A stretch of 64,000 nucleotides of DNA from Taishania sp037189645 (GCA_037189645.1 JBBCIY010000013.1:1-64000); one strand, 5' to 3'. Counted from the first letter of the stretch, positions 34,577-43,443 are shown. The notes: generated by a model from the sequence alone, not told the origin. Numbers and translations: made by a program.

Positions 34577-34855
34577 CTATCTTTTCTTATCTTTTTTATT
34601 CCCACCATGACCACGGAAATTACGCGTCGGAGCAAATTCACCCAACTTGTGTCCTACCATGTTCTCGGTAACAAATACAGGAATAAACTTATTCCCGTTA
34701 TGAACAGCAAACGTTAACCCAACGAAGTCCGGAGTAATAGTACTCGCTCTTGACCAAGTTTTGATAACGGCTTTGCTTCCTGACTCCTGTGCGTCATCCA
34801 CTCTTTTGATTAATTTGTAGTGAACAAACGGCGGTTTTTTCAACGAACGACTCAT
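34577..34855 (-). CDS. rpsS: 30S ribosomal protein S19
   Basis: A 92-residue protein, standard length: MSRSLKKPPFVHYKLIKRV at the start, then VGHKLGEFAPTRNFRGHGG and a basic tail. It lies in the head of the small subunit and pairs with S13. Confidence 0.99.
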   Translation of the reverse strand: MSRSLKKPPFVHYKLIKRVDDAQESGSKAVIKTWSRASTITPDFVGLTFAVHNGNKFIPVFVTENMVGHKLGEFAPTRNFRGHGGNKKDKKR

Positions 34856-34862
34856 ATCCTAC

Positions 34863-35687
34863 TTATTTTTTTCTTCTTTCGATAATAAACTTATCTGAAT
34901 ACTTCTTACTTGCACGTGTTTTGTAACCTTTAGCAGGTAATCCTTTACGTGATCTCGGGTGACCTCCCGCGTTACGTCCTTCACCACCTCCCATCGGGTG
35001 ATCAACAGGGTTCATAACAACACCACGTACACGTGGACGACGTCCTAACCAACGCTTTCTACCTGCTTTACCAGATACAGCCAAGTTGTGTTCAGAATTG
35101 GATACTGCACCGATCGTTGCCAGGCAAGTTGTCAAAATCATTCTGGTTTCTCCAGAAGGCAATTTGATAATTGCATAGCGTCCGTCACGCGCGTTCAATT
35201 GAGCGTAAGTACCTGCTCCACGAGCAATGGCACCACCTTTACCAGGTTTTAATTCAATGTTATGAATTACAGTTCCTAACGGAATATCACTTAAGAAAAG
35301 TGCATTTCCTACATTTGGAGCAGCGTCTTTACCTGCTACCACAGTGTCTCCTACTTTAAGACCTTCCGGTGCGATAATGTACGCTTTCTCACCATCTGCA
35401 TAATAAAGCAAAGCGATACGTGCCGTACGGTTCGGATCGTATTCGATCGTTTTAACCGTAGCGGGAACACCATGCTTGCTTCTTTTGAAATCAATGATAC
35501 GGTATTTTTGTTTGTGACCACCACCAATGTAGCGCATCGTCATTTTACCGTCATGATTACGACCACCAGACTTACTCTTACCAACAACCAAAGACTTTTC
35601 AGGCTTTGAAGCTGTTACTTCGGAATAATCACTGATGATTTTGTGTCTCTGCCCTGGAGTTGTAGGCTTGAATTTTTTAAGACTCAT
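34863..35687 (-). CDS. rplB: 50S ribosomal protein L2
   Basis: A 274-residue protein. The N-terminal OB-like and SH3-like domains are followed by the C-terminal loop VMNPVDHPMGGGEGR, whose His is next to the peptidyl-transferase centre. It is a primary 23S rRNA binder needed for subunit joining. Confidence 0.99.
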   Translation of the reverse strand: MSLKKFKPTTPGQRHKIISDYSEVTASKPEKSLVVGKSKSGGRNHDGKMTMRYIGGGHKQKYRIIDFKRSKHGVPATVKTIEYDPNRTARIALLYYADGEKAYIIAPEGLKVGDTVVAGKDAAPNVGNALFLSDIPLGTVIHNIELKPGKGGAIARGAGTYAQLNARDGRYAIIKLPSGETRMILTTCLATIGAVSNSEHNLAVSGKAGRKRWLGRRPRVRGVVMNPVDHPMGGGEGRNAGGHPRSRKGLPAKGYKTRASKKYSDKFIIERRKK

Positions 35688-35700
35688 TTCGTTTTACTAC

Positions 35701-35997
35701 TTAAAAATTACTAAATAAATCAATCGTTTCTCCATCCGCAACTGTAACAACAGCTTTTTTCCATTGTTTACTTTTTTGCTCAACGATACCTTTGTTAGTA
35801 TATTTAACAGAGGATTTTCCACCACCATAATTCATTGTGCGCACTTCAGTTACCTGAACTCCGTACAATTTCTCGATAGCATCTTTAATTTCCAGTTTAT
35901 TTGCCGCTCTGTCAACTACAAAAGAAAAACGATTGGATTTTTCACTTTGACCTGTTGCCTTCTCGGTAATAACCGGTTTTTTAATAATTGTCTTCAT
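35701..35997 (-). CDS. rplW: 50S ribosomal protein L23
   Basis: A 98-residue protein with IIKKPVITEKATGQSEKSN near the start and NKLEIKDAIEKLYGVQVTEVRTMN in the middle, as in the tunnel-exit protein L23. It is the docking site for trigger factor. Confidence 0.99.
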   Translation of the reverse strand: MKTIIKKPVITEKATGQSEKSNRFSFVVDRAANKLEIKDAIEKLYGVQVTEVRTMNYGGGKSSVKYTNKGIVEQKSKQWKKAVVTVADGETIDLFSNF

Positions 35998-36004
35998 CTT
36001 TCAA

Positions 36005-36631
36005 TCAATTTAGAATCTTTTCGATTGCTTCTATTGAACTTGTTGCCAAAACCACTTTTTTCGCGTTCAACACATCGTATGTGTTAAAAGAATCAGCAGT
36101 AACAACTTTTACTCTTTCAAGGTTACGGGACGATTTGTATACGTTCTCGTTGTCGTTCCCCAAAATGAACAATACTTTCTGGTTGTCCAGGTTCAGGCCG
36201 CTCAACAATGTTTTAAAATCTTTTGTTTTAGCTGCACCGAAGTTCAGATCTTCCAGAACAATAATTGAATCTTGCTTCGCTTTGTATGCAAATGCAGACT
36301 TACGAGCCAGTCGCTTCAATTTCACGTTCAATTTGAAGTGGTAGTTTCTTGGTCTTGGTCCGAAAATACGTCCACCACCAACACGTGTACCGGATTTAAT
36401 GCTACCTGCACGTGCACCACCTGTACCTTTTTGTTTTTTAATCTTTTTTGTAGATCCTGCAATCTCAGCTCTTTCTTTCGCTTTGTGCGTTCCCTGACGG
36501 CGATTTGCCAGGTGCTGCTTAACGTCCAGATAAATTGCGTGATCGTTCGGCTCAATACCAAAAACATCATCAGACAAGCTAACAGTTTTCGAAGTAGCCT
36601 TCCCTTTTACGTCAAATACTTTTACTTCCAT
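36005..36631 (-). CDS. rplD: 50S ribosomal protein L4
   Basis: A 208-residue protein. The central basic loop (residues about 45-100: AGSTKKIKKQKGTGGARAG and GPRPRNYHFKL) lines the exit tunnel. In E. coli L4 also represses the S10 operon at its leader. The usual position of that leader, before rpsJ, is here only a 12-nt gap after fusA. The gene overlaps rplC by 1 nt. Confidence 0.99.
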   Translation of the reverse strand: MEVKVFDVKGKATSKTVSLSDDVFGIEPNDHAIYLDVKQHLANRRQGTHKAKERAEIAGSTKKIKKQKGTGGARAGSIKSGTRVGGGRIFGPRPRNYHFKLNVKLKRLARKSAFAYKAKQDSIIVLEDLNFGAAKTKDFKTLLSGLNLDNQKVLFILGNDNENVYKSSRNLERVKVVTADSFNTYDVLNAKKVVLATSSIEAIEKILN

Positions 36632-37245
36632 TATTTCTGAATTGTTACGGTTGAACCATTAGCTCCTGGAACGGAACCTTTAACGATGATCAAATTCTTG
36701 TCAGTCAAAACTTTCAAAACCTGAAGGTTTTCAGCAGTCACGCGCTTGTTCCCCATCTGACCGGCCATTCTCATTCCTTTGAATACTTTCGCAGGGTAAG
36801 AAGCCGCACCAATGGAACCCGGAGCACGCAGCCTGTTGTGCTGACCATGAGTTGATTGTCCGACACCACCAAAACCGTGGCGTTTAACAACCCCCTGAAA
36901 TCCTTTACCTTTAGAAGTTCCGATTACATCCACATACTCACCTTCTTCGAAGATTTCTGCTGTAACAACGTCTCCTAAATTCAAGTTATCGAAACCTTTA
37001 AATTCAGCCAACTTCGACTTAGGGTCTGTGTTCGCTTTTTTAAAGTGACCTTTCAACGCGTTTGGAGTGTTTTTTTCTTTACGTACTCCAAATCCAAGCT
37101 GAACGGCATCGTAACCATCTCTGTCTTGTGTCTTTACCTGAGTAACAACACAAGGACCAGCTTCAATAACCGTGCATGGTAAGATTTTACCCTCAGCACT
37201 ATAGATGCTAGTCATTCCGACTTTTCTACCAATAATTCCTGGCAT
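36631..37245 (-). CDS. rplC: 50S ribosomal protein L3
   Basis: A 204-residue protein: MPGIIGRKVGMTSIYS at the start, and the loop GFGGVGQSTHGQHNRLRAPGS that reaches to the peptidyl-transferase centre and carries the Gln that is methylated in E. coli. It is preceded by a 103-nt gap that contains a 40-nt palindromic hairpin. Confidence 0.99.
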   Translation of the reverse strand: MPGIIGRKVGMTSIYSAEGKILPCTVIEAGPCVVTQVKTQDRDGYDAVQLGFGVRKEKNTPNALKGHFKKANTDPKSKLAEFKGFDNLNLGDVVTAEIFEEGEYVDVIGTSKGKGFQGVVKRHGFGGVGQSTHGQHNRLRAPGSIGAASYPAKVFKGMRMAGQMGNKRVTAENLQVLKVLTDKNLIIVKGSVPGANGSTVTIQK

Positions 37246-37283
37246 TGCTTTACTTATTTAATTATTACTACTTATTTAATGAA

Positions 37284-37323
37284 AGGCGCCCCATCCCGAA
37301 ATTTCGGGATCCGGGGTTCGCCT
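37284..37323 (-). repeat. 40-nt palindromic hairpin between rpsJ and rplC
   Basis: A perfect 18-nt palindrome ATCCCGAAATTTCGGGAT (37293-37310) is flanked by outer arms AGGCGCCCC and GGGGTTCGCCT, which pair with a 2-nt bulge. There is no T-run on either side. It sits in the untranslated gap inside the S10 part of the cluster. It may be a control or processing hairpin, or a copy of a dispersed palindromic element. Confidence 0.7.
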
Positions 37324-37348
37324 CTACATTCTTCTTACAAACTTAAAA

Positions 37349-37654
37349 TCAGACTTTGATTTCAACATCAACACCACTTGGCAGCTCCAAACGCATCAAC
37401 GCATCAACAGTCTTGGATGAAGAGCTGTAGATATCCAGCAGGCGCTTGTAAGAGCTCAGCTCAAACTGCTCACGTGCTTTCTTGTTGACGTGTGGAGAAC
37501 GCAATACAGTGTATATACGTTTATGAGTTGGCAACGGAATCGGTCCACTAACAACCGCTCCCGTAGCTTTTACTGTCTTAACGATCTTCTCAGCTGATTT
37601 GTCAACCAGATTGTGATCGTATGATTTTAATTTAATTCTAATTTTCTGGCTCAT
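37349..37654 (-). CDS. rpsJ: 30S ribosomal protein S10
   Basis: A 101-residue protein, near-standard length, with RIKLKSYDHNLVDKSAEKIV and PLPTHKRIYTVLRSPHVNKKAREQFE. It works in the head of the small subunit and, as NusE, in antitermination. It follows fusA with a 12-nt gap, so the str and S10 operons are joined. Confidence 0.99.
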   Translation of the reverse strand: MSQKIRIKLKSYDHNLVDKSAEKIVKTVKATGAVVSGPIPLPTHKRIYTVLRSPHVNKKAREQFELSSYKRLLDIYSSSSKTVDALMRLELPSGVDVEIKV

Positions 37655-37666
37655 TATACTATTGTA

Positions 37667-39772
37667 TTATGCGTTCACTTTTCCGTTAACTTTAGCTACT
37701 ACTTCGTCAGCAACATTCTTAGGTGCATCTGCGTAGTGAGAGAACTCCATTGAAGAGTTGGCACGTCCTGAAGAAAGGGTACGTAATTGAGTTACGTATC
37801 CGAACATTTCAGACAATGGAACATCCGCCTTAACAACTTTAGCTCCGTTTCTGTCATCCATTCCACGGATCACACCACGACGACGGTTCAAGTCACCTAC
37901 AACGTCACCCATGTTTTCTTCCGGAGTAACAACTTCCAGTTTCATGATCGGCTCCAACAACACAGGACTAGCTTTTTTCAATGCTGTCTTGTAAGCCATT
38001 TTCGCACACAATTCAAAAGACAATGAATCCGAGTCAACTGCGTGGAAAGATCCGTCCAGCAATTCTACGATCATCGCATCAACAGGATATCCTGCCAATA
38101 CACCGTTTTTCATTGATTCTCTGAATCCTTTTTCTACAGAAGGAATGAATTCTTTCGGAATGTTACCACCTTTGATGCTGTTGATAAACTCCAATCCTGT
38201 TTTTTCAGGGTTTGTCTGAGGAGAAATTTTCACAACGATGTCCGCAAATTTACCACGCCCACCTGATTGTTTTTTGTAAACTTCTCTGTGGTCAACAGGA
38301 GTTGTGATGTTTTCACGGTAGCTAACCTGAGGAGCTCCCTGGTTTACTTCCACTTTAAATTCACGCTTCAAACGGTCAACGATGATGTCCAGGTGCAACT
38401 CACCCATTCCTGAGATAACTGTCTGTCCTGTTTCTTCATCTGTATGAACCTGGAACGTTGGATCTTCTTCTGCCAGCTTGGACAATCCGATAGATAACTT
38501 ATCTGTATCAGCCTGTGTTTTAGGCTCGATTGCCAACCCGATCACCGGATCCGGGAAGTCCATTGATTCCAGGATGATTCCGTGACCTTCAGCACACAAT
38601 GTATCTCCTGTACGGATGTCTTTAAATCCTACAACCGCACCGATGTCCCCTGCTCCCAGCTCATCAATCTGATTCTGCTTGTTAGCATGCATCTGGAAGA
38701 TACGGGAAATACGCTCTTTATTTCCTGTACGAGGGTTGTAAATATAAGAACCTGCAGGTAATTTACCTGAATAAGCACGTACGAAGCACAAACGTCCTAC
38801 GAACGGGTCGGTAGCAATTTTAAACGCAAGCCCACAGAAAGGTTCGTCGTAAGAAGGCTTACGCTCGATTTCATTTCCTGTTTTAGGGTCTGTTCCTTTG
38901 ATCGCTTCCTGATCCAATGGTGAAGGCAACAATGCCATAACCATATCCAACATTGCCTGAACTCCTTTGTTCTTGAAAGAAGATCCGCACATCATCGGAA
39001 CCACTTTACCAGCGATCACCGCCTGACGCAATGCTGTCAATACTTCTTCTTCCGTAATTGAATTCGGATCTTCGAAGTACTTTTCCATCAAATTATCGTC
39101 GAACTCAGCAACCTGCTCCAGCAAGTGTTCACGCATTTCTGTCGCTTCGTCAACAAGGTCAGCAGGAATTTCAACTTCTGTGAATGTCATTCCTTTGTCC
39201 GACTCATTCCAAACGATTCCACGGAAGTTGATCAGGTCAACCACTCCTTTGAAATCATCTTCAGCACCGATCGGCAACTGCAATGGAAGCGAGTTACTTC
39301 CCAGCATGTCTTTTACCTGGCGGCAAACGTTCAGGAAGTCAGCTCCCTGACGGTCCATTTTGTTGACAAACCCCAAACGAGGAACGTTGTAGTTGTTTGC
39401 CAGACGCCAGTTCGTCTCAGACTGAGGTTCAACACCATCAACAGCAGAGAACAAGAATACCAGCCCGTCCAATACACGCAGTGAGCGGTTTACCTCCACT
39501 GTAAAGTCAACGTGTCCCGGAGTATCAATTACGTTGATCTGGTAAGTATCTCCATTGTATTTCCATGGAACTGTAACAGCAGCAGAAGTAATTGTAATAC
39601 CTCTTTCCTGCTCTTGCGCCATCCAGTCAGTTGTAGCACCACCATCGTGTACCTCACCAATTTTGTGGCTCATACCAGAGTAGTACAAAATACGCTCTGT
39701 CGTTGTGGTCTTTCCAGCATCAATGTGAGCTGCAATACCAATGTTACGTGTAAATTTAAGATCTCTTGCCAT
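37667..39772 (-). CDS. fusA: Translation elongation factor G
   Basis: A 701-residue GTPase. The G1 motif AHIDAGKTTTT, switch region RGITITSAA, G3 DTPGHVD, G4 NKMD (with RQGAD after) and G5-type GSSFKNKG are all present, followed by domains II-V (with the domain IV loop GRGKFADI). It drives translocation. It is the only fusA in the window and lies in the str operon order rpsL-rpsG-fusA, with rpsJ in place of tuf. Confidence 0.99.
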   Translation of the reverse strand: MARDLKFTRNIGIAAHIDAGKTTTTERILYYSGMSHKIGEVHDGGATTDWMAQEQERGITITSAAVTVPWKYNGDTYQINVIDTPGHVDFTVEVNRSLRVLDGLVFLFSAVDGVEPQSETNWRLANNYNVPRLGFVNKMDRQGADFLNVCRQVKDMLGSNSLPLQLPIGAEDDFKGVVDLINFRGIVWNESDKGMTFTEVEIPADLVDEATEMREHLLEQVAEFDDNLMEKYFEDPNSITEEEVLTALRQAVIAGKVVPMMCGSSFKNKGVQAMLDMVMALLPSPLDQEAIKGTDPKTGNEIERKPSYDEPFCGLAFKIATDPFVGRLCFVRAYSGKLPAGSYIYNPRTGNKERISRIFQMHANKQNQIDELGAGDIGAVVGFKDIRTGDTLCAEGHGIILESMDFPDPVIGLAIEPKTQADTDKLSIGLSKLAEEDPTFQVHTDEETGQTVISGMGELHLDIIVDRLKREFKVEVNQGAPQVSYRENITTPVDHREVYKKQSGGRGKFADIVVKISPQTNPEKTGLEFINSIKGGNIPKEFIPSVEKGFRESMKNGVLAGYPVDAMIVELLDGSFHAVDSDSLSFELCAKMAYKTALKKASPVLLEPIMKLEVVTPEENMGDVVGDLNRRRGVIRGMDDRNGAKVVKADVPLSEMFGYVTQLRTLSSGRANSSMEFSHYADAPKNVADEVVAKVNGKVNA

Positions 39773-39777
39773 GGTGA

Positions 39778-40248
39778 TTAAAATCTAAAATGTGAGAATG
39801 CTTTGTTTGCCTCAGCCATTCTTAATGTATCCTCTTTTTTCTTGTATGCAGCACCTTCTTCTTTCGATGCAGCAATGATTTCTGAAGCCAGTTTGGCAGC
39901 CATGGTCTTTTCGTTACGCTTACGTGCATAGCCGATCAACCATTTCATTGCCAATGAATTCTTTCTGGATTCACGAACAGGAGTAGGAATCTGGAATGTA
40001 GCACCTCCTACACGGCGGGAACGAACCTCTACCGGCGGAGCAACATTTTCCAATGCCTTTTTAAAGGTATCCAAACCTGTTACGTCCTCAACTTTCTTCT
40101 CTACGATGTCAATCGCATCGTAAAAAATCTTGAACGCCAAACTTTTCTTACCGTCGTACATCAAGTTATTAACGAACTTCGTCACTTGAACATCCTGGAA
40201 ACGCGGATCCGGAAGGACGGCTATCTTTTTCGCTTTTCTTCTTCTCAT
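39778..40248 (-). CDS. rpsG: 30S ribosomal protein S7
   Basis: A 156-residue protein with MRRRKAKKIAVLPDPRFQD at the start and GGATFQIPTPVRESRKNSLAMKWL in the middle. It starts assembly of the small-subunit head. It is 19 nt downstream of rpsL and 5 nt before fusA. Confidence 0.99.
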   Translation of the reverse strand: MRRRKAKKIAVLPDPRFQDVQVTKFVNNLMYDGKKSLAFKIFYDAIDIVEKKVEDVTGLDTFKKALENVAPPVEVRSRRVGGATFQIPTPVRESRKNSLAMKWLIGYARKRNEKTMAAKLASEIIAASKEEGAAYKKKEDTLRMAEANKAFSHFRF

Positions 40249-40267
40249 CTTCTAACAGCTTAAAATG

Positions 40268-40642
40268 TTATTTTTTAGGTCTTTTTGCTCCGTACTTAGA
40301 ACGGCGTTGTTTTCTTCCTTCAACTCCTGCAGTGTCTTCCGCACCGCGAACGATGTGGTAACGTACACCCGGAAGGTCTTTCACCCTTCCTCCGCGTACC
40401 AGCACCAATGAGTGCTCCTGTAAGTTGTGACCTTCTCCACCGATGTAAGCGTTGACTTCTTTTCCGTTCGTCAAACGCACCCTCGCAACTTTACGCATTG
40501 CTGAGTTCGGCTTCTTAGGAGTAGTGGTGTAAACCCTTACACATACCCCTTTACGCTGTGGACATGAATCAAGTGCAGCAGACTTTGATTTCTTTACTAC
40601 CGCTGTTCTTCCCTTGCGAACTAATTGTTGGATAGTTGGCAT
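40268..40642 (-). CDS. rpsL: 30S ribosomal protein S12
   Basis: A 124-residue protein. The two lysines where streptomycin resistance mutations arise are of the sensitive type (Lys in TTPKKPNSAMRK and in GGRVKDLPGVRYH). It is the first gene of the 17-kb translation supercluster and is preceded by a promoter with a good TTG-19-TATATTTG match and a leader with a hairpin. Confidence 0.99.
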   Translation of the reverse strand: MPTIQQLVRKGRTAVVKKSKSAALDSCPQRKGVCVRVYTTTPKKPNSAMRKVARVRLTNGKEVNAYIGGEGHNLQEHSLVLVRGGRVKDLPGVRYHIVRGAEDTAGVEGRKQRRSKYGAKRPKK

Positions 40643-40674
40643 AAAATACTCTTAATTTTTATAAATAAACAATA

Positions 40675-40697
40675 ACCCCAAACACACTTTGAGGGGT
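40675..40697 (-). promoter_or_regulatory. Hairpin in the rpsL leader
   Basis: The plus-strand reading ACCCCAAA-CACAC-TTTGAGGGGT shows arms that pair with a 1- to 2-nt bulge. It starts within a few nt of the predicted transcription start and precedes the S12 gene by about 32 nt. It could protect the mRNA 5' end or act in feedback control. Confidence 0.5.
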
Positions 40698-40698
40698 G

Positions 40699-40728
40699 CA
40701 AATATATGACATTAATTTTACAAAACAA
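40699..40728 (-). promoter_or_regulatory. Promoter (TTG - 19 nt - TATATTTG) of the str-S10-spc-alpha supercluster
   Basis: On the minus strand TTG (40728-40726) and TATATTTG (40706-40699) are spaced 19 nt, an ideal Bacteroidota promoter. It is followed by CACCCC, also found after the internal rpsH promoter box. Confidence 0.75.
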
Positions 40729-40760
40729 GAGGTTAGCAAAAAAATGTTGAAAAATCAAGG

Positions 40761-40854
40761 GATTGACGATTGGTTAATTGTGGGGTGGATTATTGTAGAC
40801 TGATAAATCTATTTATGTTTTTCCCGGTAAGCGCAGATCTTACAATCGTCAATC
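40761..40854. repeat. 12-bp inverted repeat flanking the algJ-rpsL gap
   Basis: GATTGACGATTG (40761-40772) and CAATCGTCAATC (40843-40854) are perfect complements 70 nt apart. They lie between the end of the AlgJ-like gene and the rpsL promoter. They could form a long-range stem at the end of the AlgJ transcript or be binding sites for a dimeric regulator. Confidence 0.6.
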
Positions 40855-40861
40855 GTAACTT

Positions 40862-42004
40862 TTACAATCCTATACTTGTATAAACTTCATCAATAAACCC
40901 AAATCCAAAGCGCGGCAGGTTGGCATCTGTACAGATCAATAAAACAACTTTGTGCTTTTCAATTTCTTCTGACAGATTGATTCCACTGACCGGTGAAGGG
41001 GTTTTAAATTGCTGCGGGTAACGCTCCCTGAAATAATACCAGAATTCTCCTCCGGCAAAGTAATCTTTACGGATTCCCATCCAATACATTCCCCAGAAGT
41101 AGCTGTCGGCTATAGTAAGCACTTTTGTCGTGTTCTTCTCTGCTCCGATCCTGTGGAAACGGGGATAGGTCATCTCGAAATCGGGAAAACGGAAGAATAC
41201 GTTCATTCCCTGCCAGATATCGTCGTCGGTCGATCTCAGCTCCCCGGTTTTCTCCAGGCTATCCAGGACCAAACGTGGAAAACCGGTATTACGAAGCTCT
41301 GATAAGTATCTGATCAGCGAATCTGCCACCAGGTATTCTCCGTACTTGCTCCAGTGAACACCTGTTTTTGAATACAACTTGTGCTCGCTGTGCACGGTCG
41401 GCTTCATTTCTCCAAACCAGGTATGTGCATCCAGCAAATTGACTCCCTCGCTTTCCAGGTATTTTTTAAACAATTCTGCATTTGTCACGCCTTGTCTTAC
41501 AGTATCGTATTGCTTAGGAAAAAATTCCGGGTAGAAGCTGCCTTTTCCAGGAGCAAGCAATACAACAACATCAATGTCTTTCTTTTTAAGCGCTTCGGCG
41601 ATCTGCTTCAGTTTCCGCACCTGGTTCCTGATACTGTCCTCACCTATGAAATCCAGTCCCAGGGATGCTTTGATGTAATTCTCCTCATACAGGTATCCGT
41701 CGCGGCCAATAATGACACCACCAGCGGAAGGTTTATTATACAAAGTATAGTTCCACTGGTTGTACAACCTGATCAAAGGCTCCCGCAATCCAAAGCTGTC
41801 TTTCACATATGCTTCCTGTTCTTTCTGATAATCTCCCGAAAGCCACCGTTCTTTTGAAATGTAAGGATCCGATGTCGCTTCAACAGCACCTTTCAAAGGA
41901 GTGACCGGAAAAAGCTTAAATTTCGACTGCAGCAGCGGCAGGAACAAGATCACCAGCACAAGCAGGAACAACCCATTTTTAATATGTTCAGAATACTTTT
42001 TCAT
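40862..42004 (-). CDS. AlgJ/AlgX-like SGNH-type acetyltransferase partner protein
   Basis: A 380-residue protein with one N-terminal membrane helix (about 12-28), so it faces the periplasm. Marks of the DHHW/AlgX-J family are VLLAPGKGSFYPEF (about 147-160), TGVHWSKYGEYLVADSL (about 214-230, the catalytic His pair region), and TIADSYFWGMYW (about 297, the nucleophile Ser). Together with the MBOAT protein encoded just upstream, with a 1-nt overlap, it would transfer acetyl groups to an extracellular polysaccharide or other glycan. No glycan synthesis genes are next to it, so the acceptor is unknown. Confidence 0.88.
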   Translation of the reverse strand: MKKYSEHIKNGLFLLVLVILFLPLLQSKFKLFPVTPLKGAVEATSDPYISKERWLSGDYQKEQEAYVKDSFGLREPLIRLYNQWNYTLYNKPSAGGVIIGRDGYLYEENYIKASLGLDFIGEDSIRNQVRKLKQIAEALKKKDIDVVVLLAPGKGSFYPEFFPKQYDTVRQGVTNAELFKKYLESEGVNLLDAHTWFGEMKPTVHSEHKLYSKTGVHWSKYGEYLVADSLIRYLSELRNTGFPRLVLDSLEKTGELRSTDDDIWQGMNVFFRFPDFEMTYPRFHRIGAEKNTTKVLTIADSYFWGMYWMGIRKDYFAGGEFWYYFRERYPQQFKTPSPVSGINLSEEIEKHKVVLLICTDANLPRFGFGFIDEVYTSIGL

Positions 42005-43425
42005 CAGAACCGGTAGTAAATAAACGGGTTAAAATCAGACGCAGCGATGCCTGCCACACTCATTACCAGCAACAGCAAAGCAATTACAAACAAAACCAAA
42101 TGACTTCCTGCGGAAGCTGTTTCCTGGTAAAAAAAGAATTTTTCCGCACGCTTGCCAATCCCGGAAGCCGTAATGACAGAAAAGAGAACCGCGGCAAACA
42201 GGAGAATGAAATAGTCCGGAGACAGCTGAATCAGTGATGAAAAGTCAAACGCAAACAACTTCGCAAGCACCATTTTCATTGCCTCCACATTTTCCATTCT
42301 GAAAATGGCCCATCCGATCATTACAATAAAGAATGTAATGACAGTTGAAACAACCACCCCTGTTTTGTTAAGAAGATTGACCAGAAAGATCCGGTCCAGT
42401 ACCAGGAACAAACCATGAAAGGCTCCCCACAGGACAAAATTCCATGACGCACCATGCCACAGCCCCGAAAGCATAAACACAGTTGCCAGGTTGACATAAA
42501 GGCGGGGAACAGATTTTACGCGGTTTCCTCCCAACGGAATGTACAGGTATTCTTTCATAAACGCTCCCAGGGTCATGTGCCACCTTCTCCAGAACTCTGA
42601 AATGTTCCTCGAAAGGTAGGGAGAATCGAAATTCTCGGGAAAGCGGAACCCGATCATCCGGCCTAACCCGATCGCCATATCGGAATATCCCGAAAAGTCG
42701 AAATAAATCTGAAACGTGTAAGCGATCACCCCTACCCAGACCGTAGCTGTAGATGAACCTGCAATGTCTCCGTTTAGTACCTGGTCGGCATAGACTGCCA
42801 GTCCGTTCGCGATCAGCACTTTTTTCCCCAGCCCGACGCAAAAACGATAAAATCCCAACAGCCTGTCATCCGAAGTTTCATTTCTTTCCGCAAGCTGATG
42901 TGCAATCTGGTTATACTTCACGATCGGCCCCGCGATCATTTGCGGAAAGGACAAAATGTAAAGCAGGTAGTGGGAGATCTTTTTCACAGGAGGGTTTACT
43001 CCCCGGTATACATCCACCGCATACGTAATCGACTGGAAAATATAAAAGGATATCCCGATCGGAAGCGCTATTTCCGTCCATGTCACGGCATCAGAGCTTA
43101 TAGTTCGCAGCAGCGCATTTACATTATCGACAAAGAAATTAGCATATTTAAAATAAGCCAGCAATCCCAGGTTCAGGAACAGAGAAAGCAACAGCCACCT
43201 CCGTTTATGCTTCTTATCAGCAGATGCATGAACCTGGTTGACAATAAAGAAATCAATGATTGTGGCGCCAAGCACTATAAAAATAAAGCCCGGGGCTCCC
43301 CAGGCATAAAAAAAGATACTGGAAATCAGCACCCAGTAGTTTTTGTACTTTTTATCAATAAAATAGTACACCAACAAAAATATCGGCAAAAAGTAAAGCA
43401 GGAAAAAAATGCTACTGAATACCAA
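42004..43425 (-). CDS. MBOAT-family membrane O-acyltransferase (AlgI-like)
   Basis: A 473-residue multi-pass membrane protein with the MBOAT pattern. It has an Asp/Tyr-rich FDFSGYSDMAIGLGRMIGF (about 241-259), FWRRWHMTLGAFMKEYLYIPLGGNR (about 277-301), and the active-site region LWHGASWNFVLWGAFHG, whose His residues serve acyl transfer. The family moves acyl groups across the inner membrane (AlgI in alginate acetylation, DltB in teichoic acid alanylation). It pairs with the AlgJ-like protein (1-nt overlap), which makes an O-acetylation system likely. Confidence 0.93.
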   Translation of the reverse strand: MVFSSIFFLLYFLPIFLLVYYFIDKKYKNYWVLISSIFFYAWGAPGFIFIVLGATIIDFFIVNQVHASADKKHKRRWLLLSLFLNLGLLAYFKYANFFVDNVNALLRTISSDAVTWTEIALPIGISFYIFQSITYAVDVYRGVNPPVKKISHYLLYILSFPQMIAGPIVKYNQIAHQLAERNETSDDRLLGFYRFCVGLGKKVLIANGLAVYADQVLNGDIAGSSTATVWVGVIAYTFQIYFDFSGYSDMAIGLGRMIGFRFPENFDSPYLSRNISEFWRRWHMTLGAFMKEYLYIPLGGNRVKSVPRLYVNLATVFMLSGLWHGASWNFVLWGAFHGLFLVLDRIFLVNLLNKTGVVVSTVITFFIVMIGWAIFRMENVEAMKMVLAKLFAFDFSSLIQLSPDYFILLFAAVLFSVITASGIGKRAEKFFFYQETASAGSHLVLFVIALLLLVMSVAGIAASDFNPFIYYRF

Positions 43426-43443
43426 CTTAATTATGAATGTTGA

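Noticed and set aside
23600..42000. Overlapping frames on the plus strand of the ribosomal protein region
   Set aside because: They are shadows of ribosomal protein genes, all of which are identified by conserved sequence on the minus strand.
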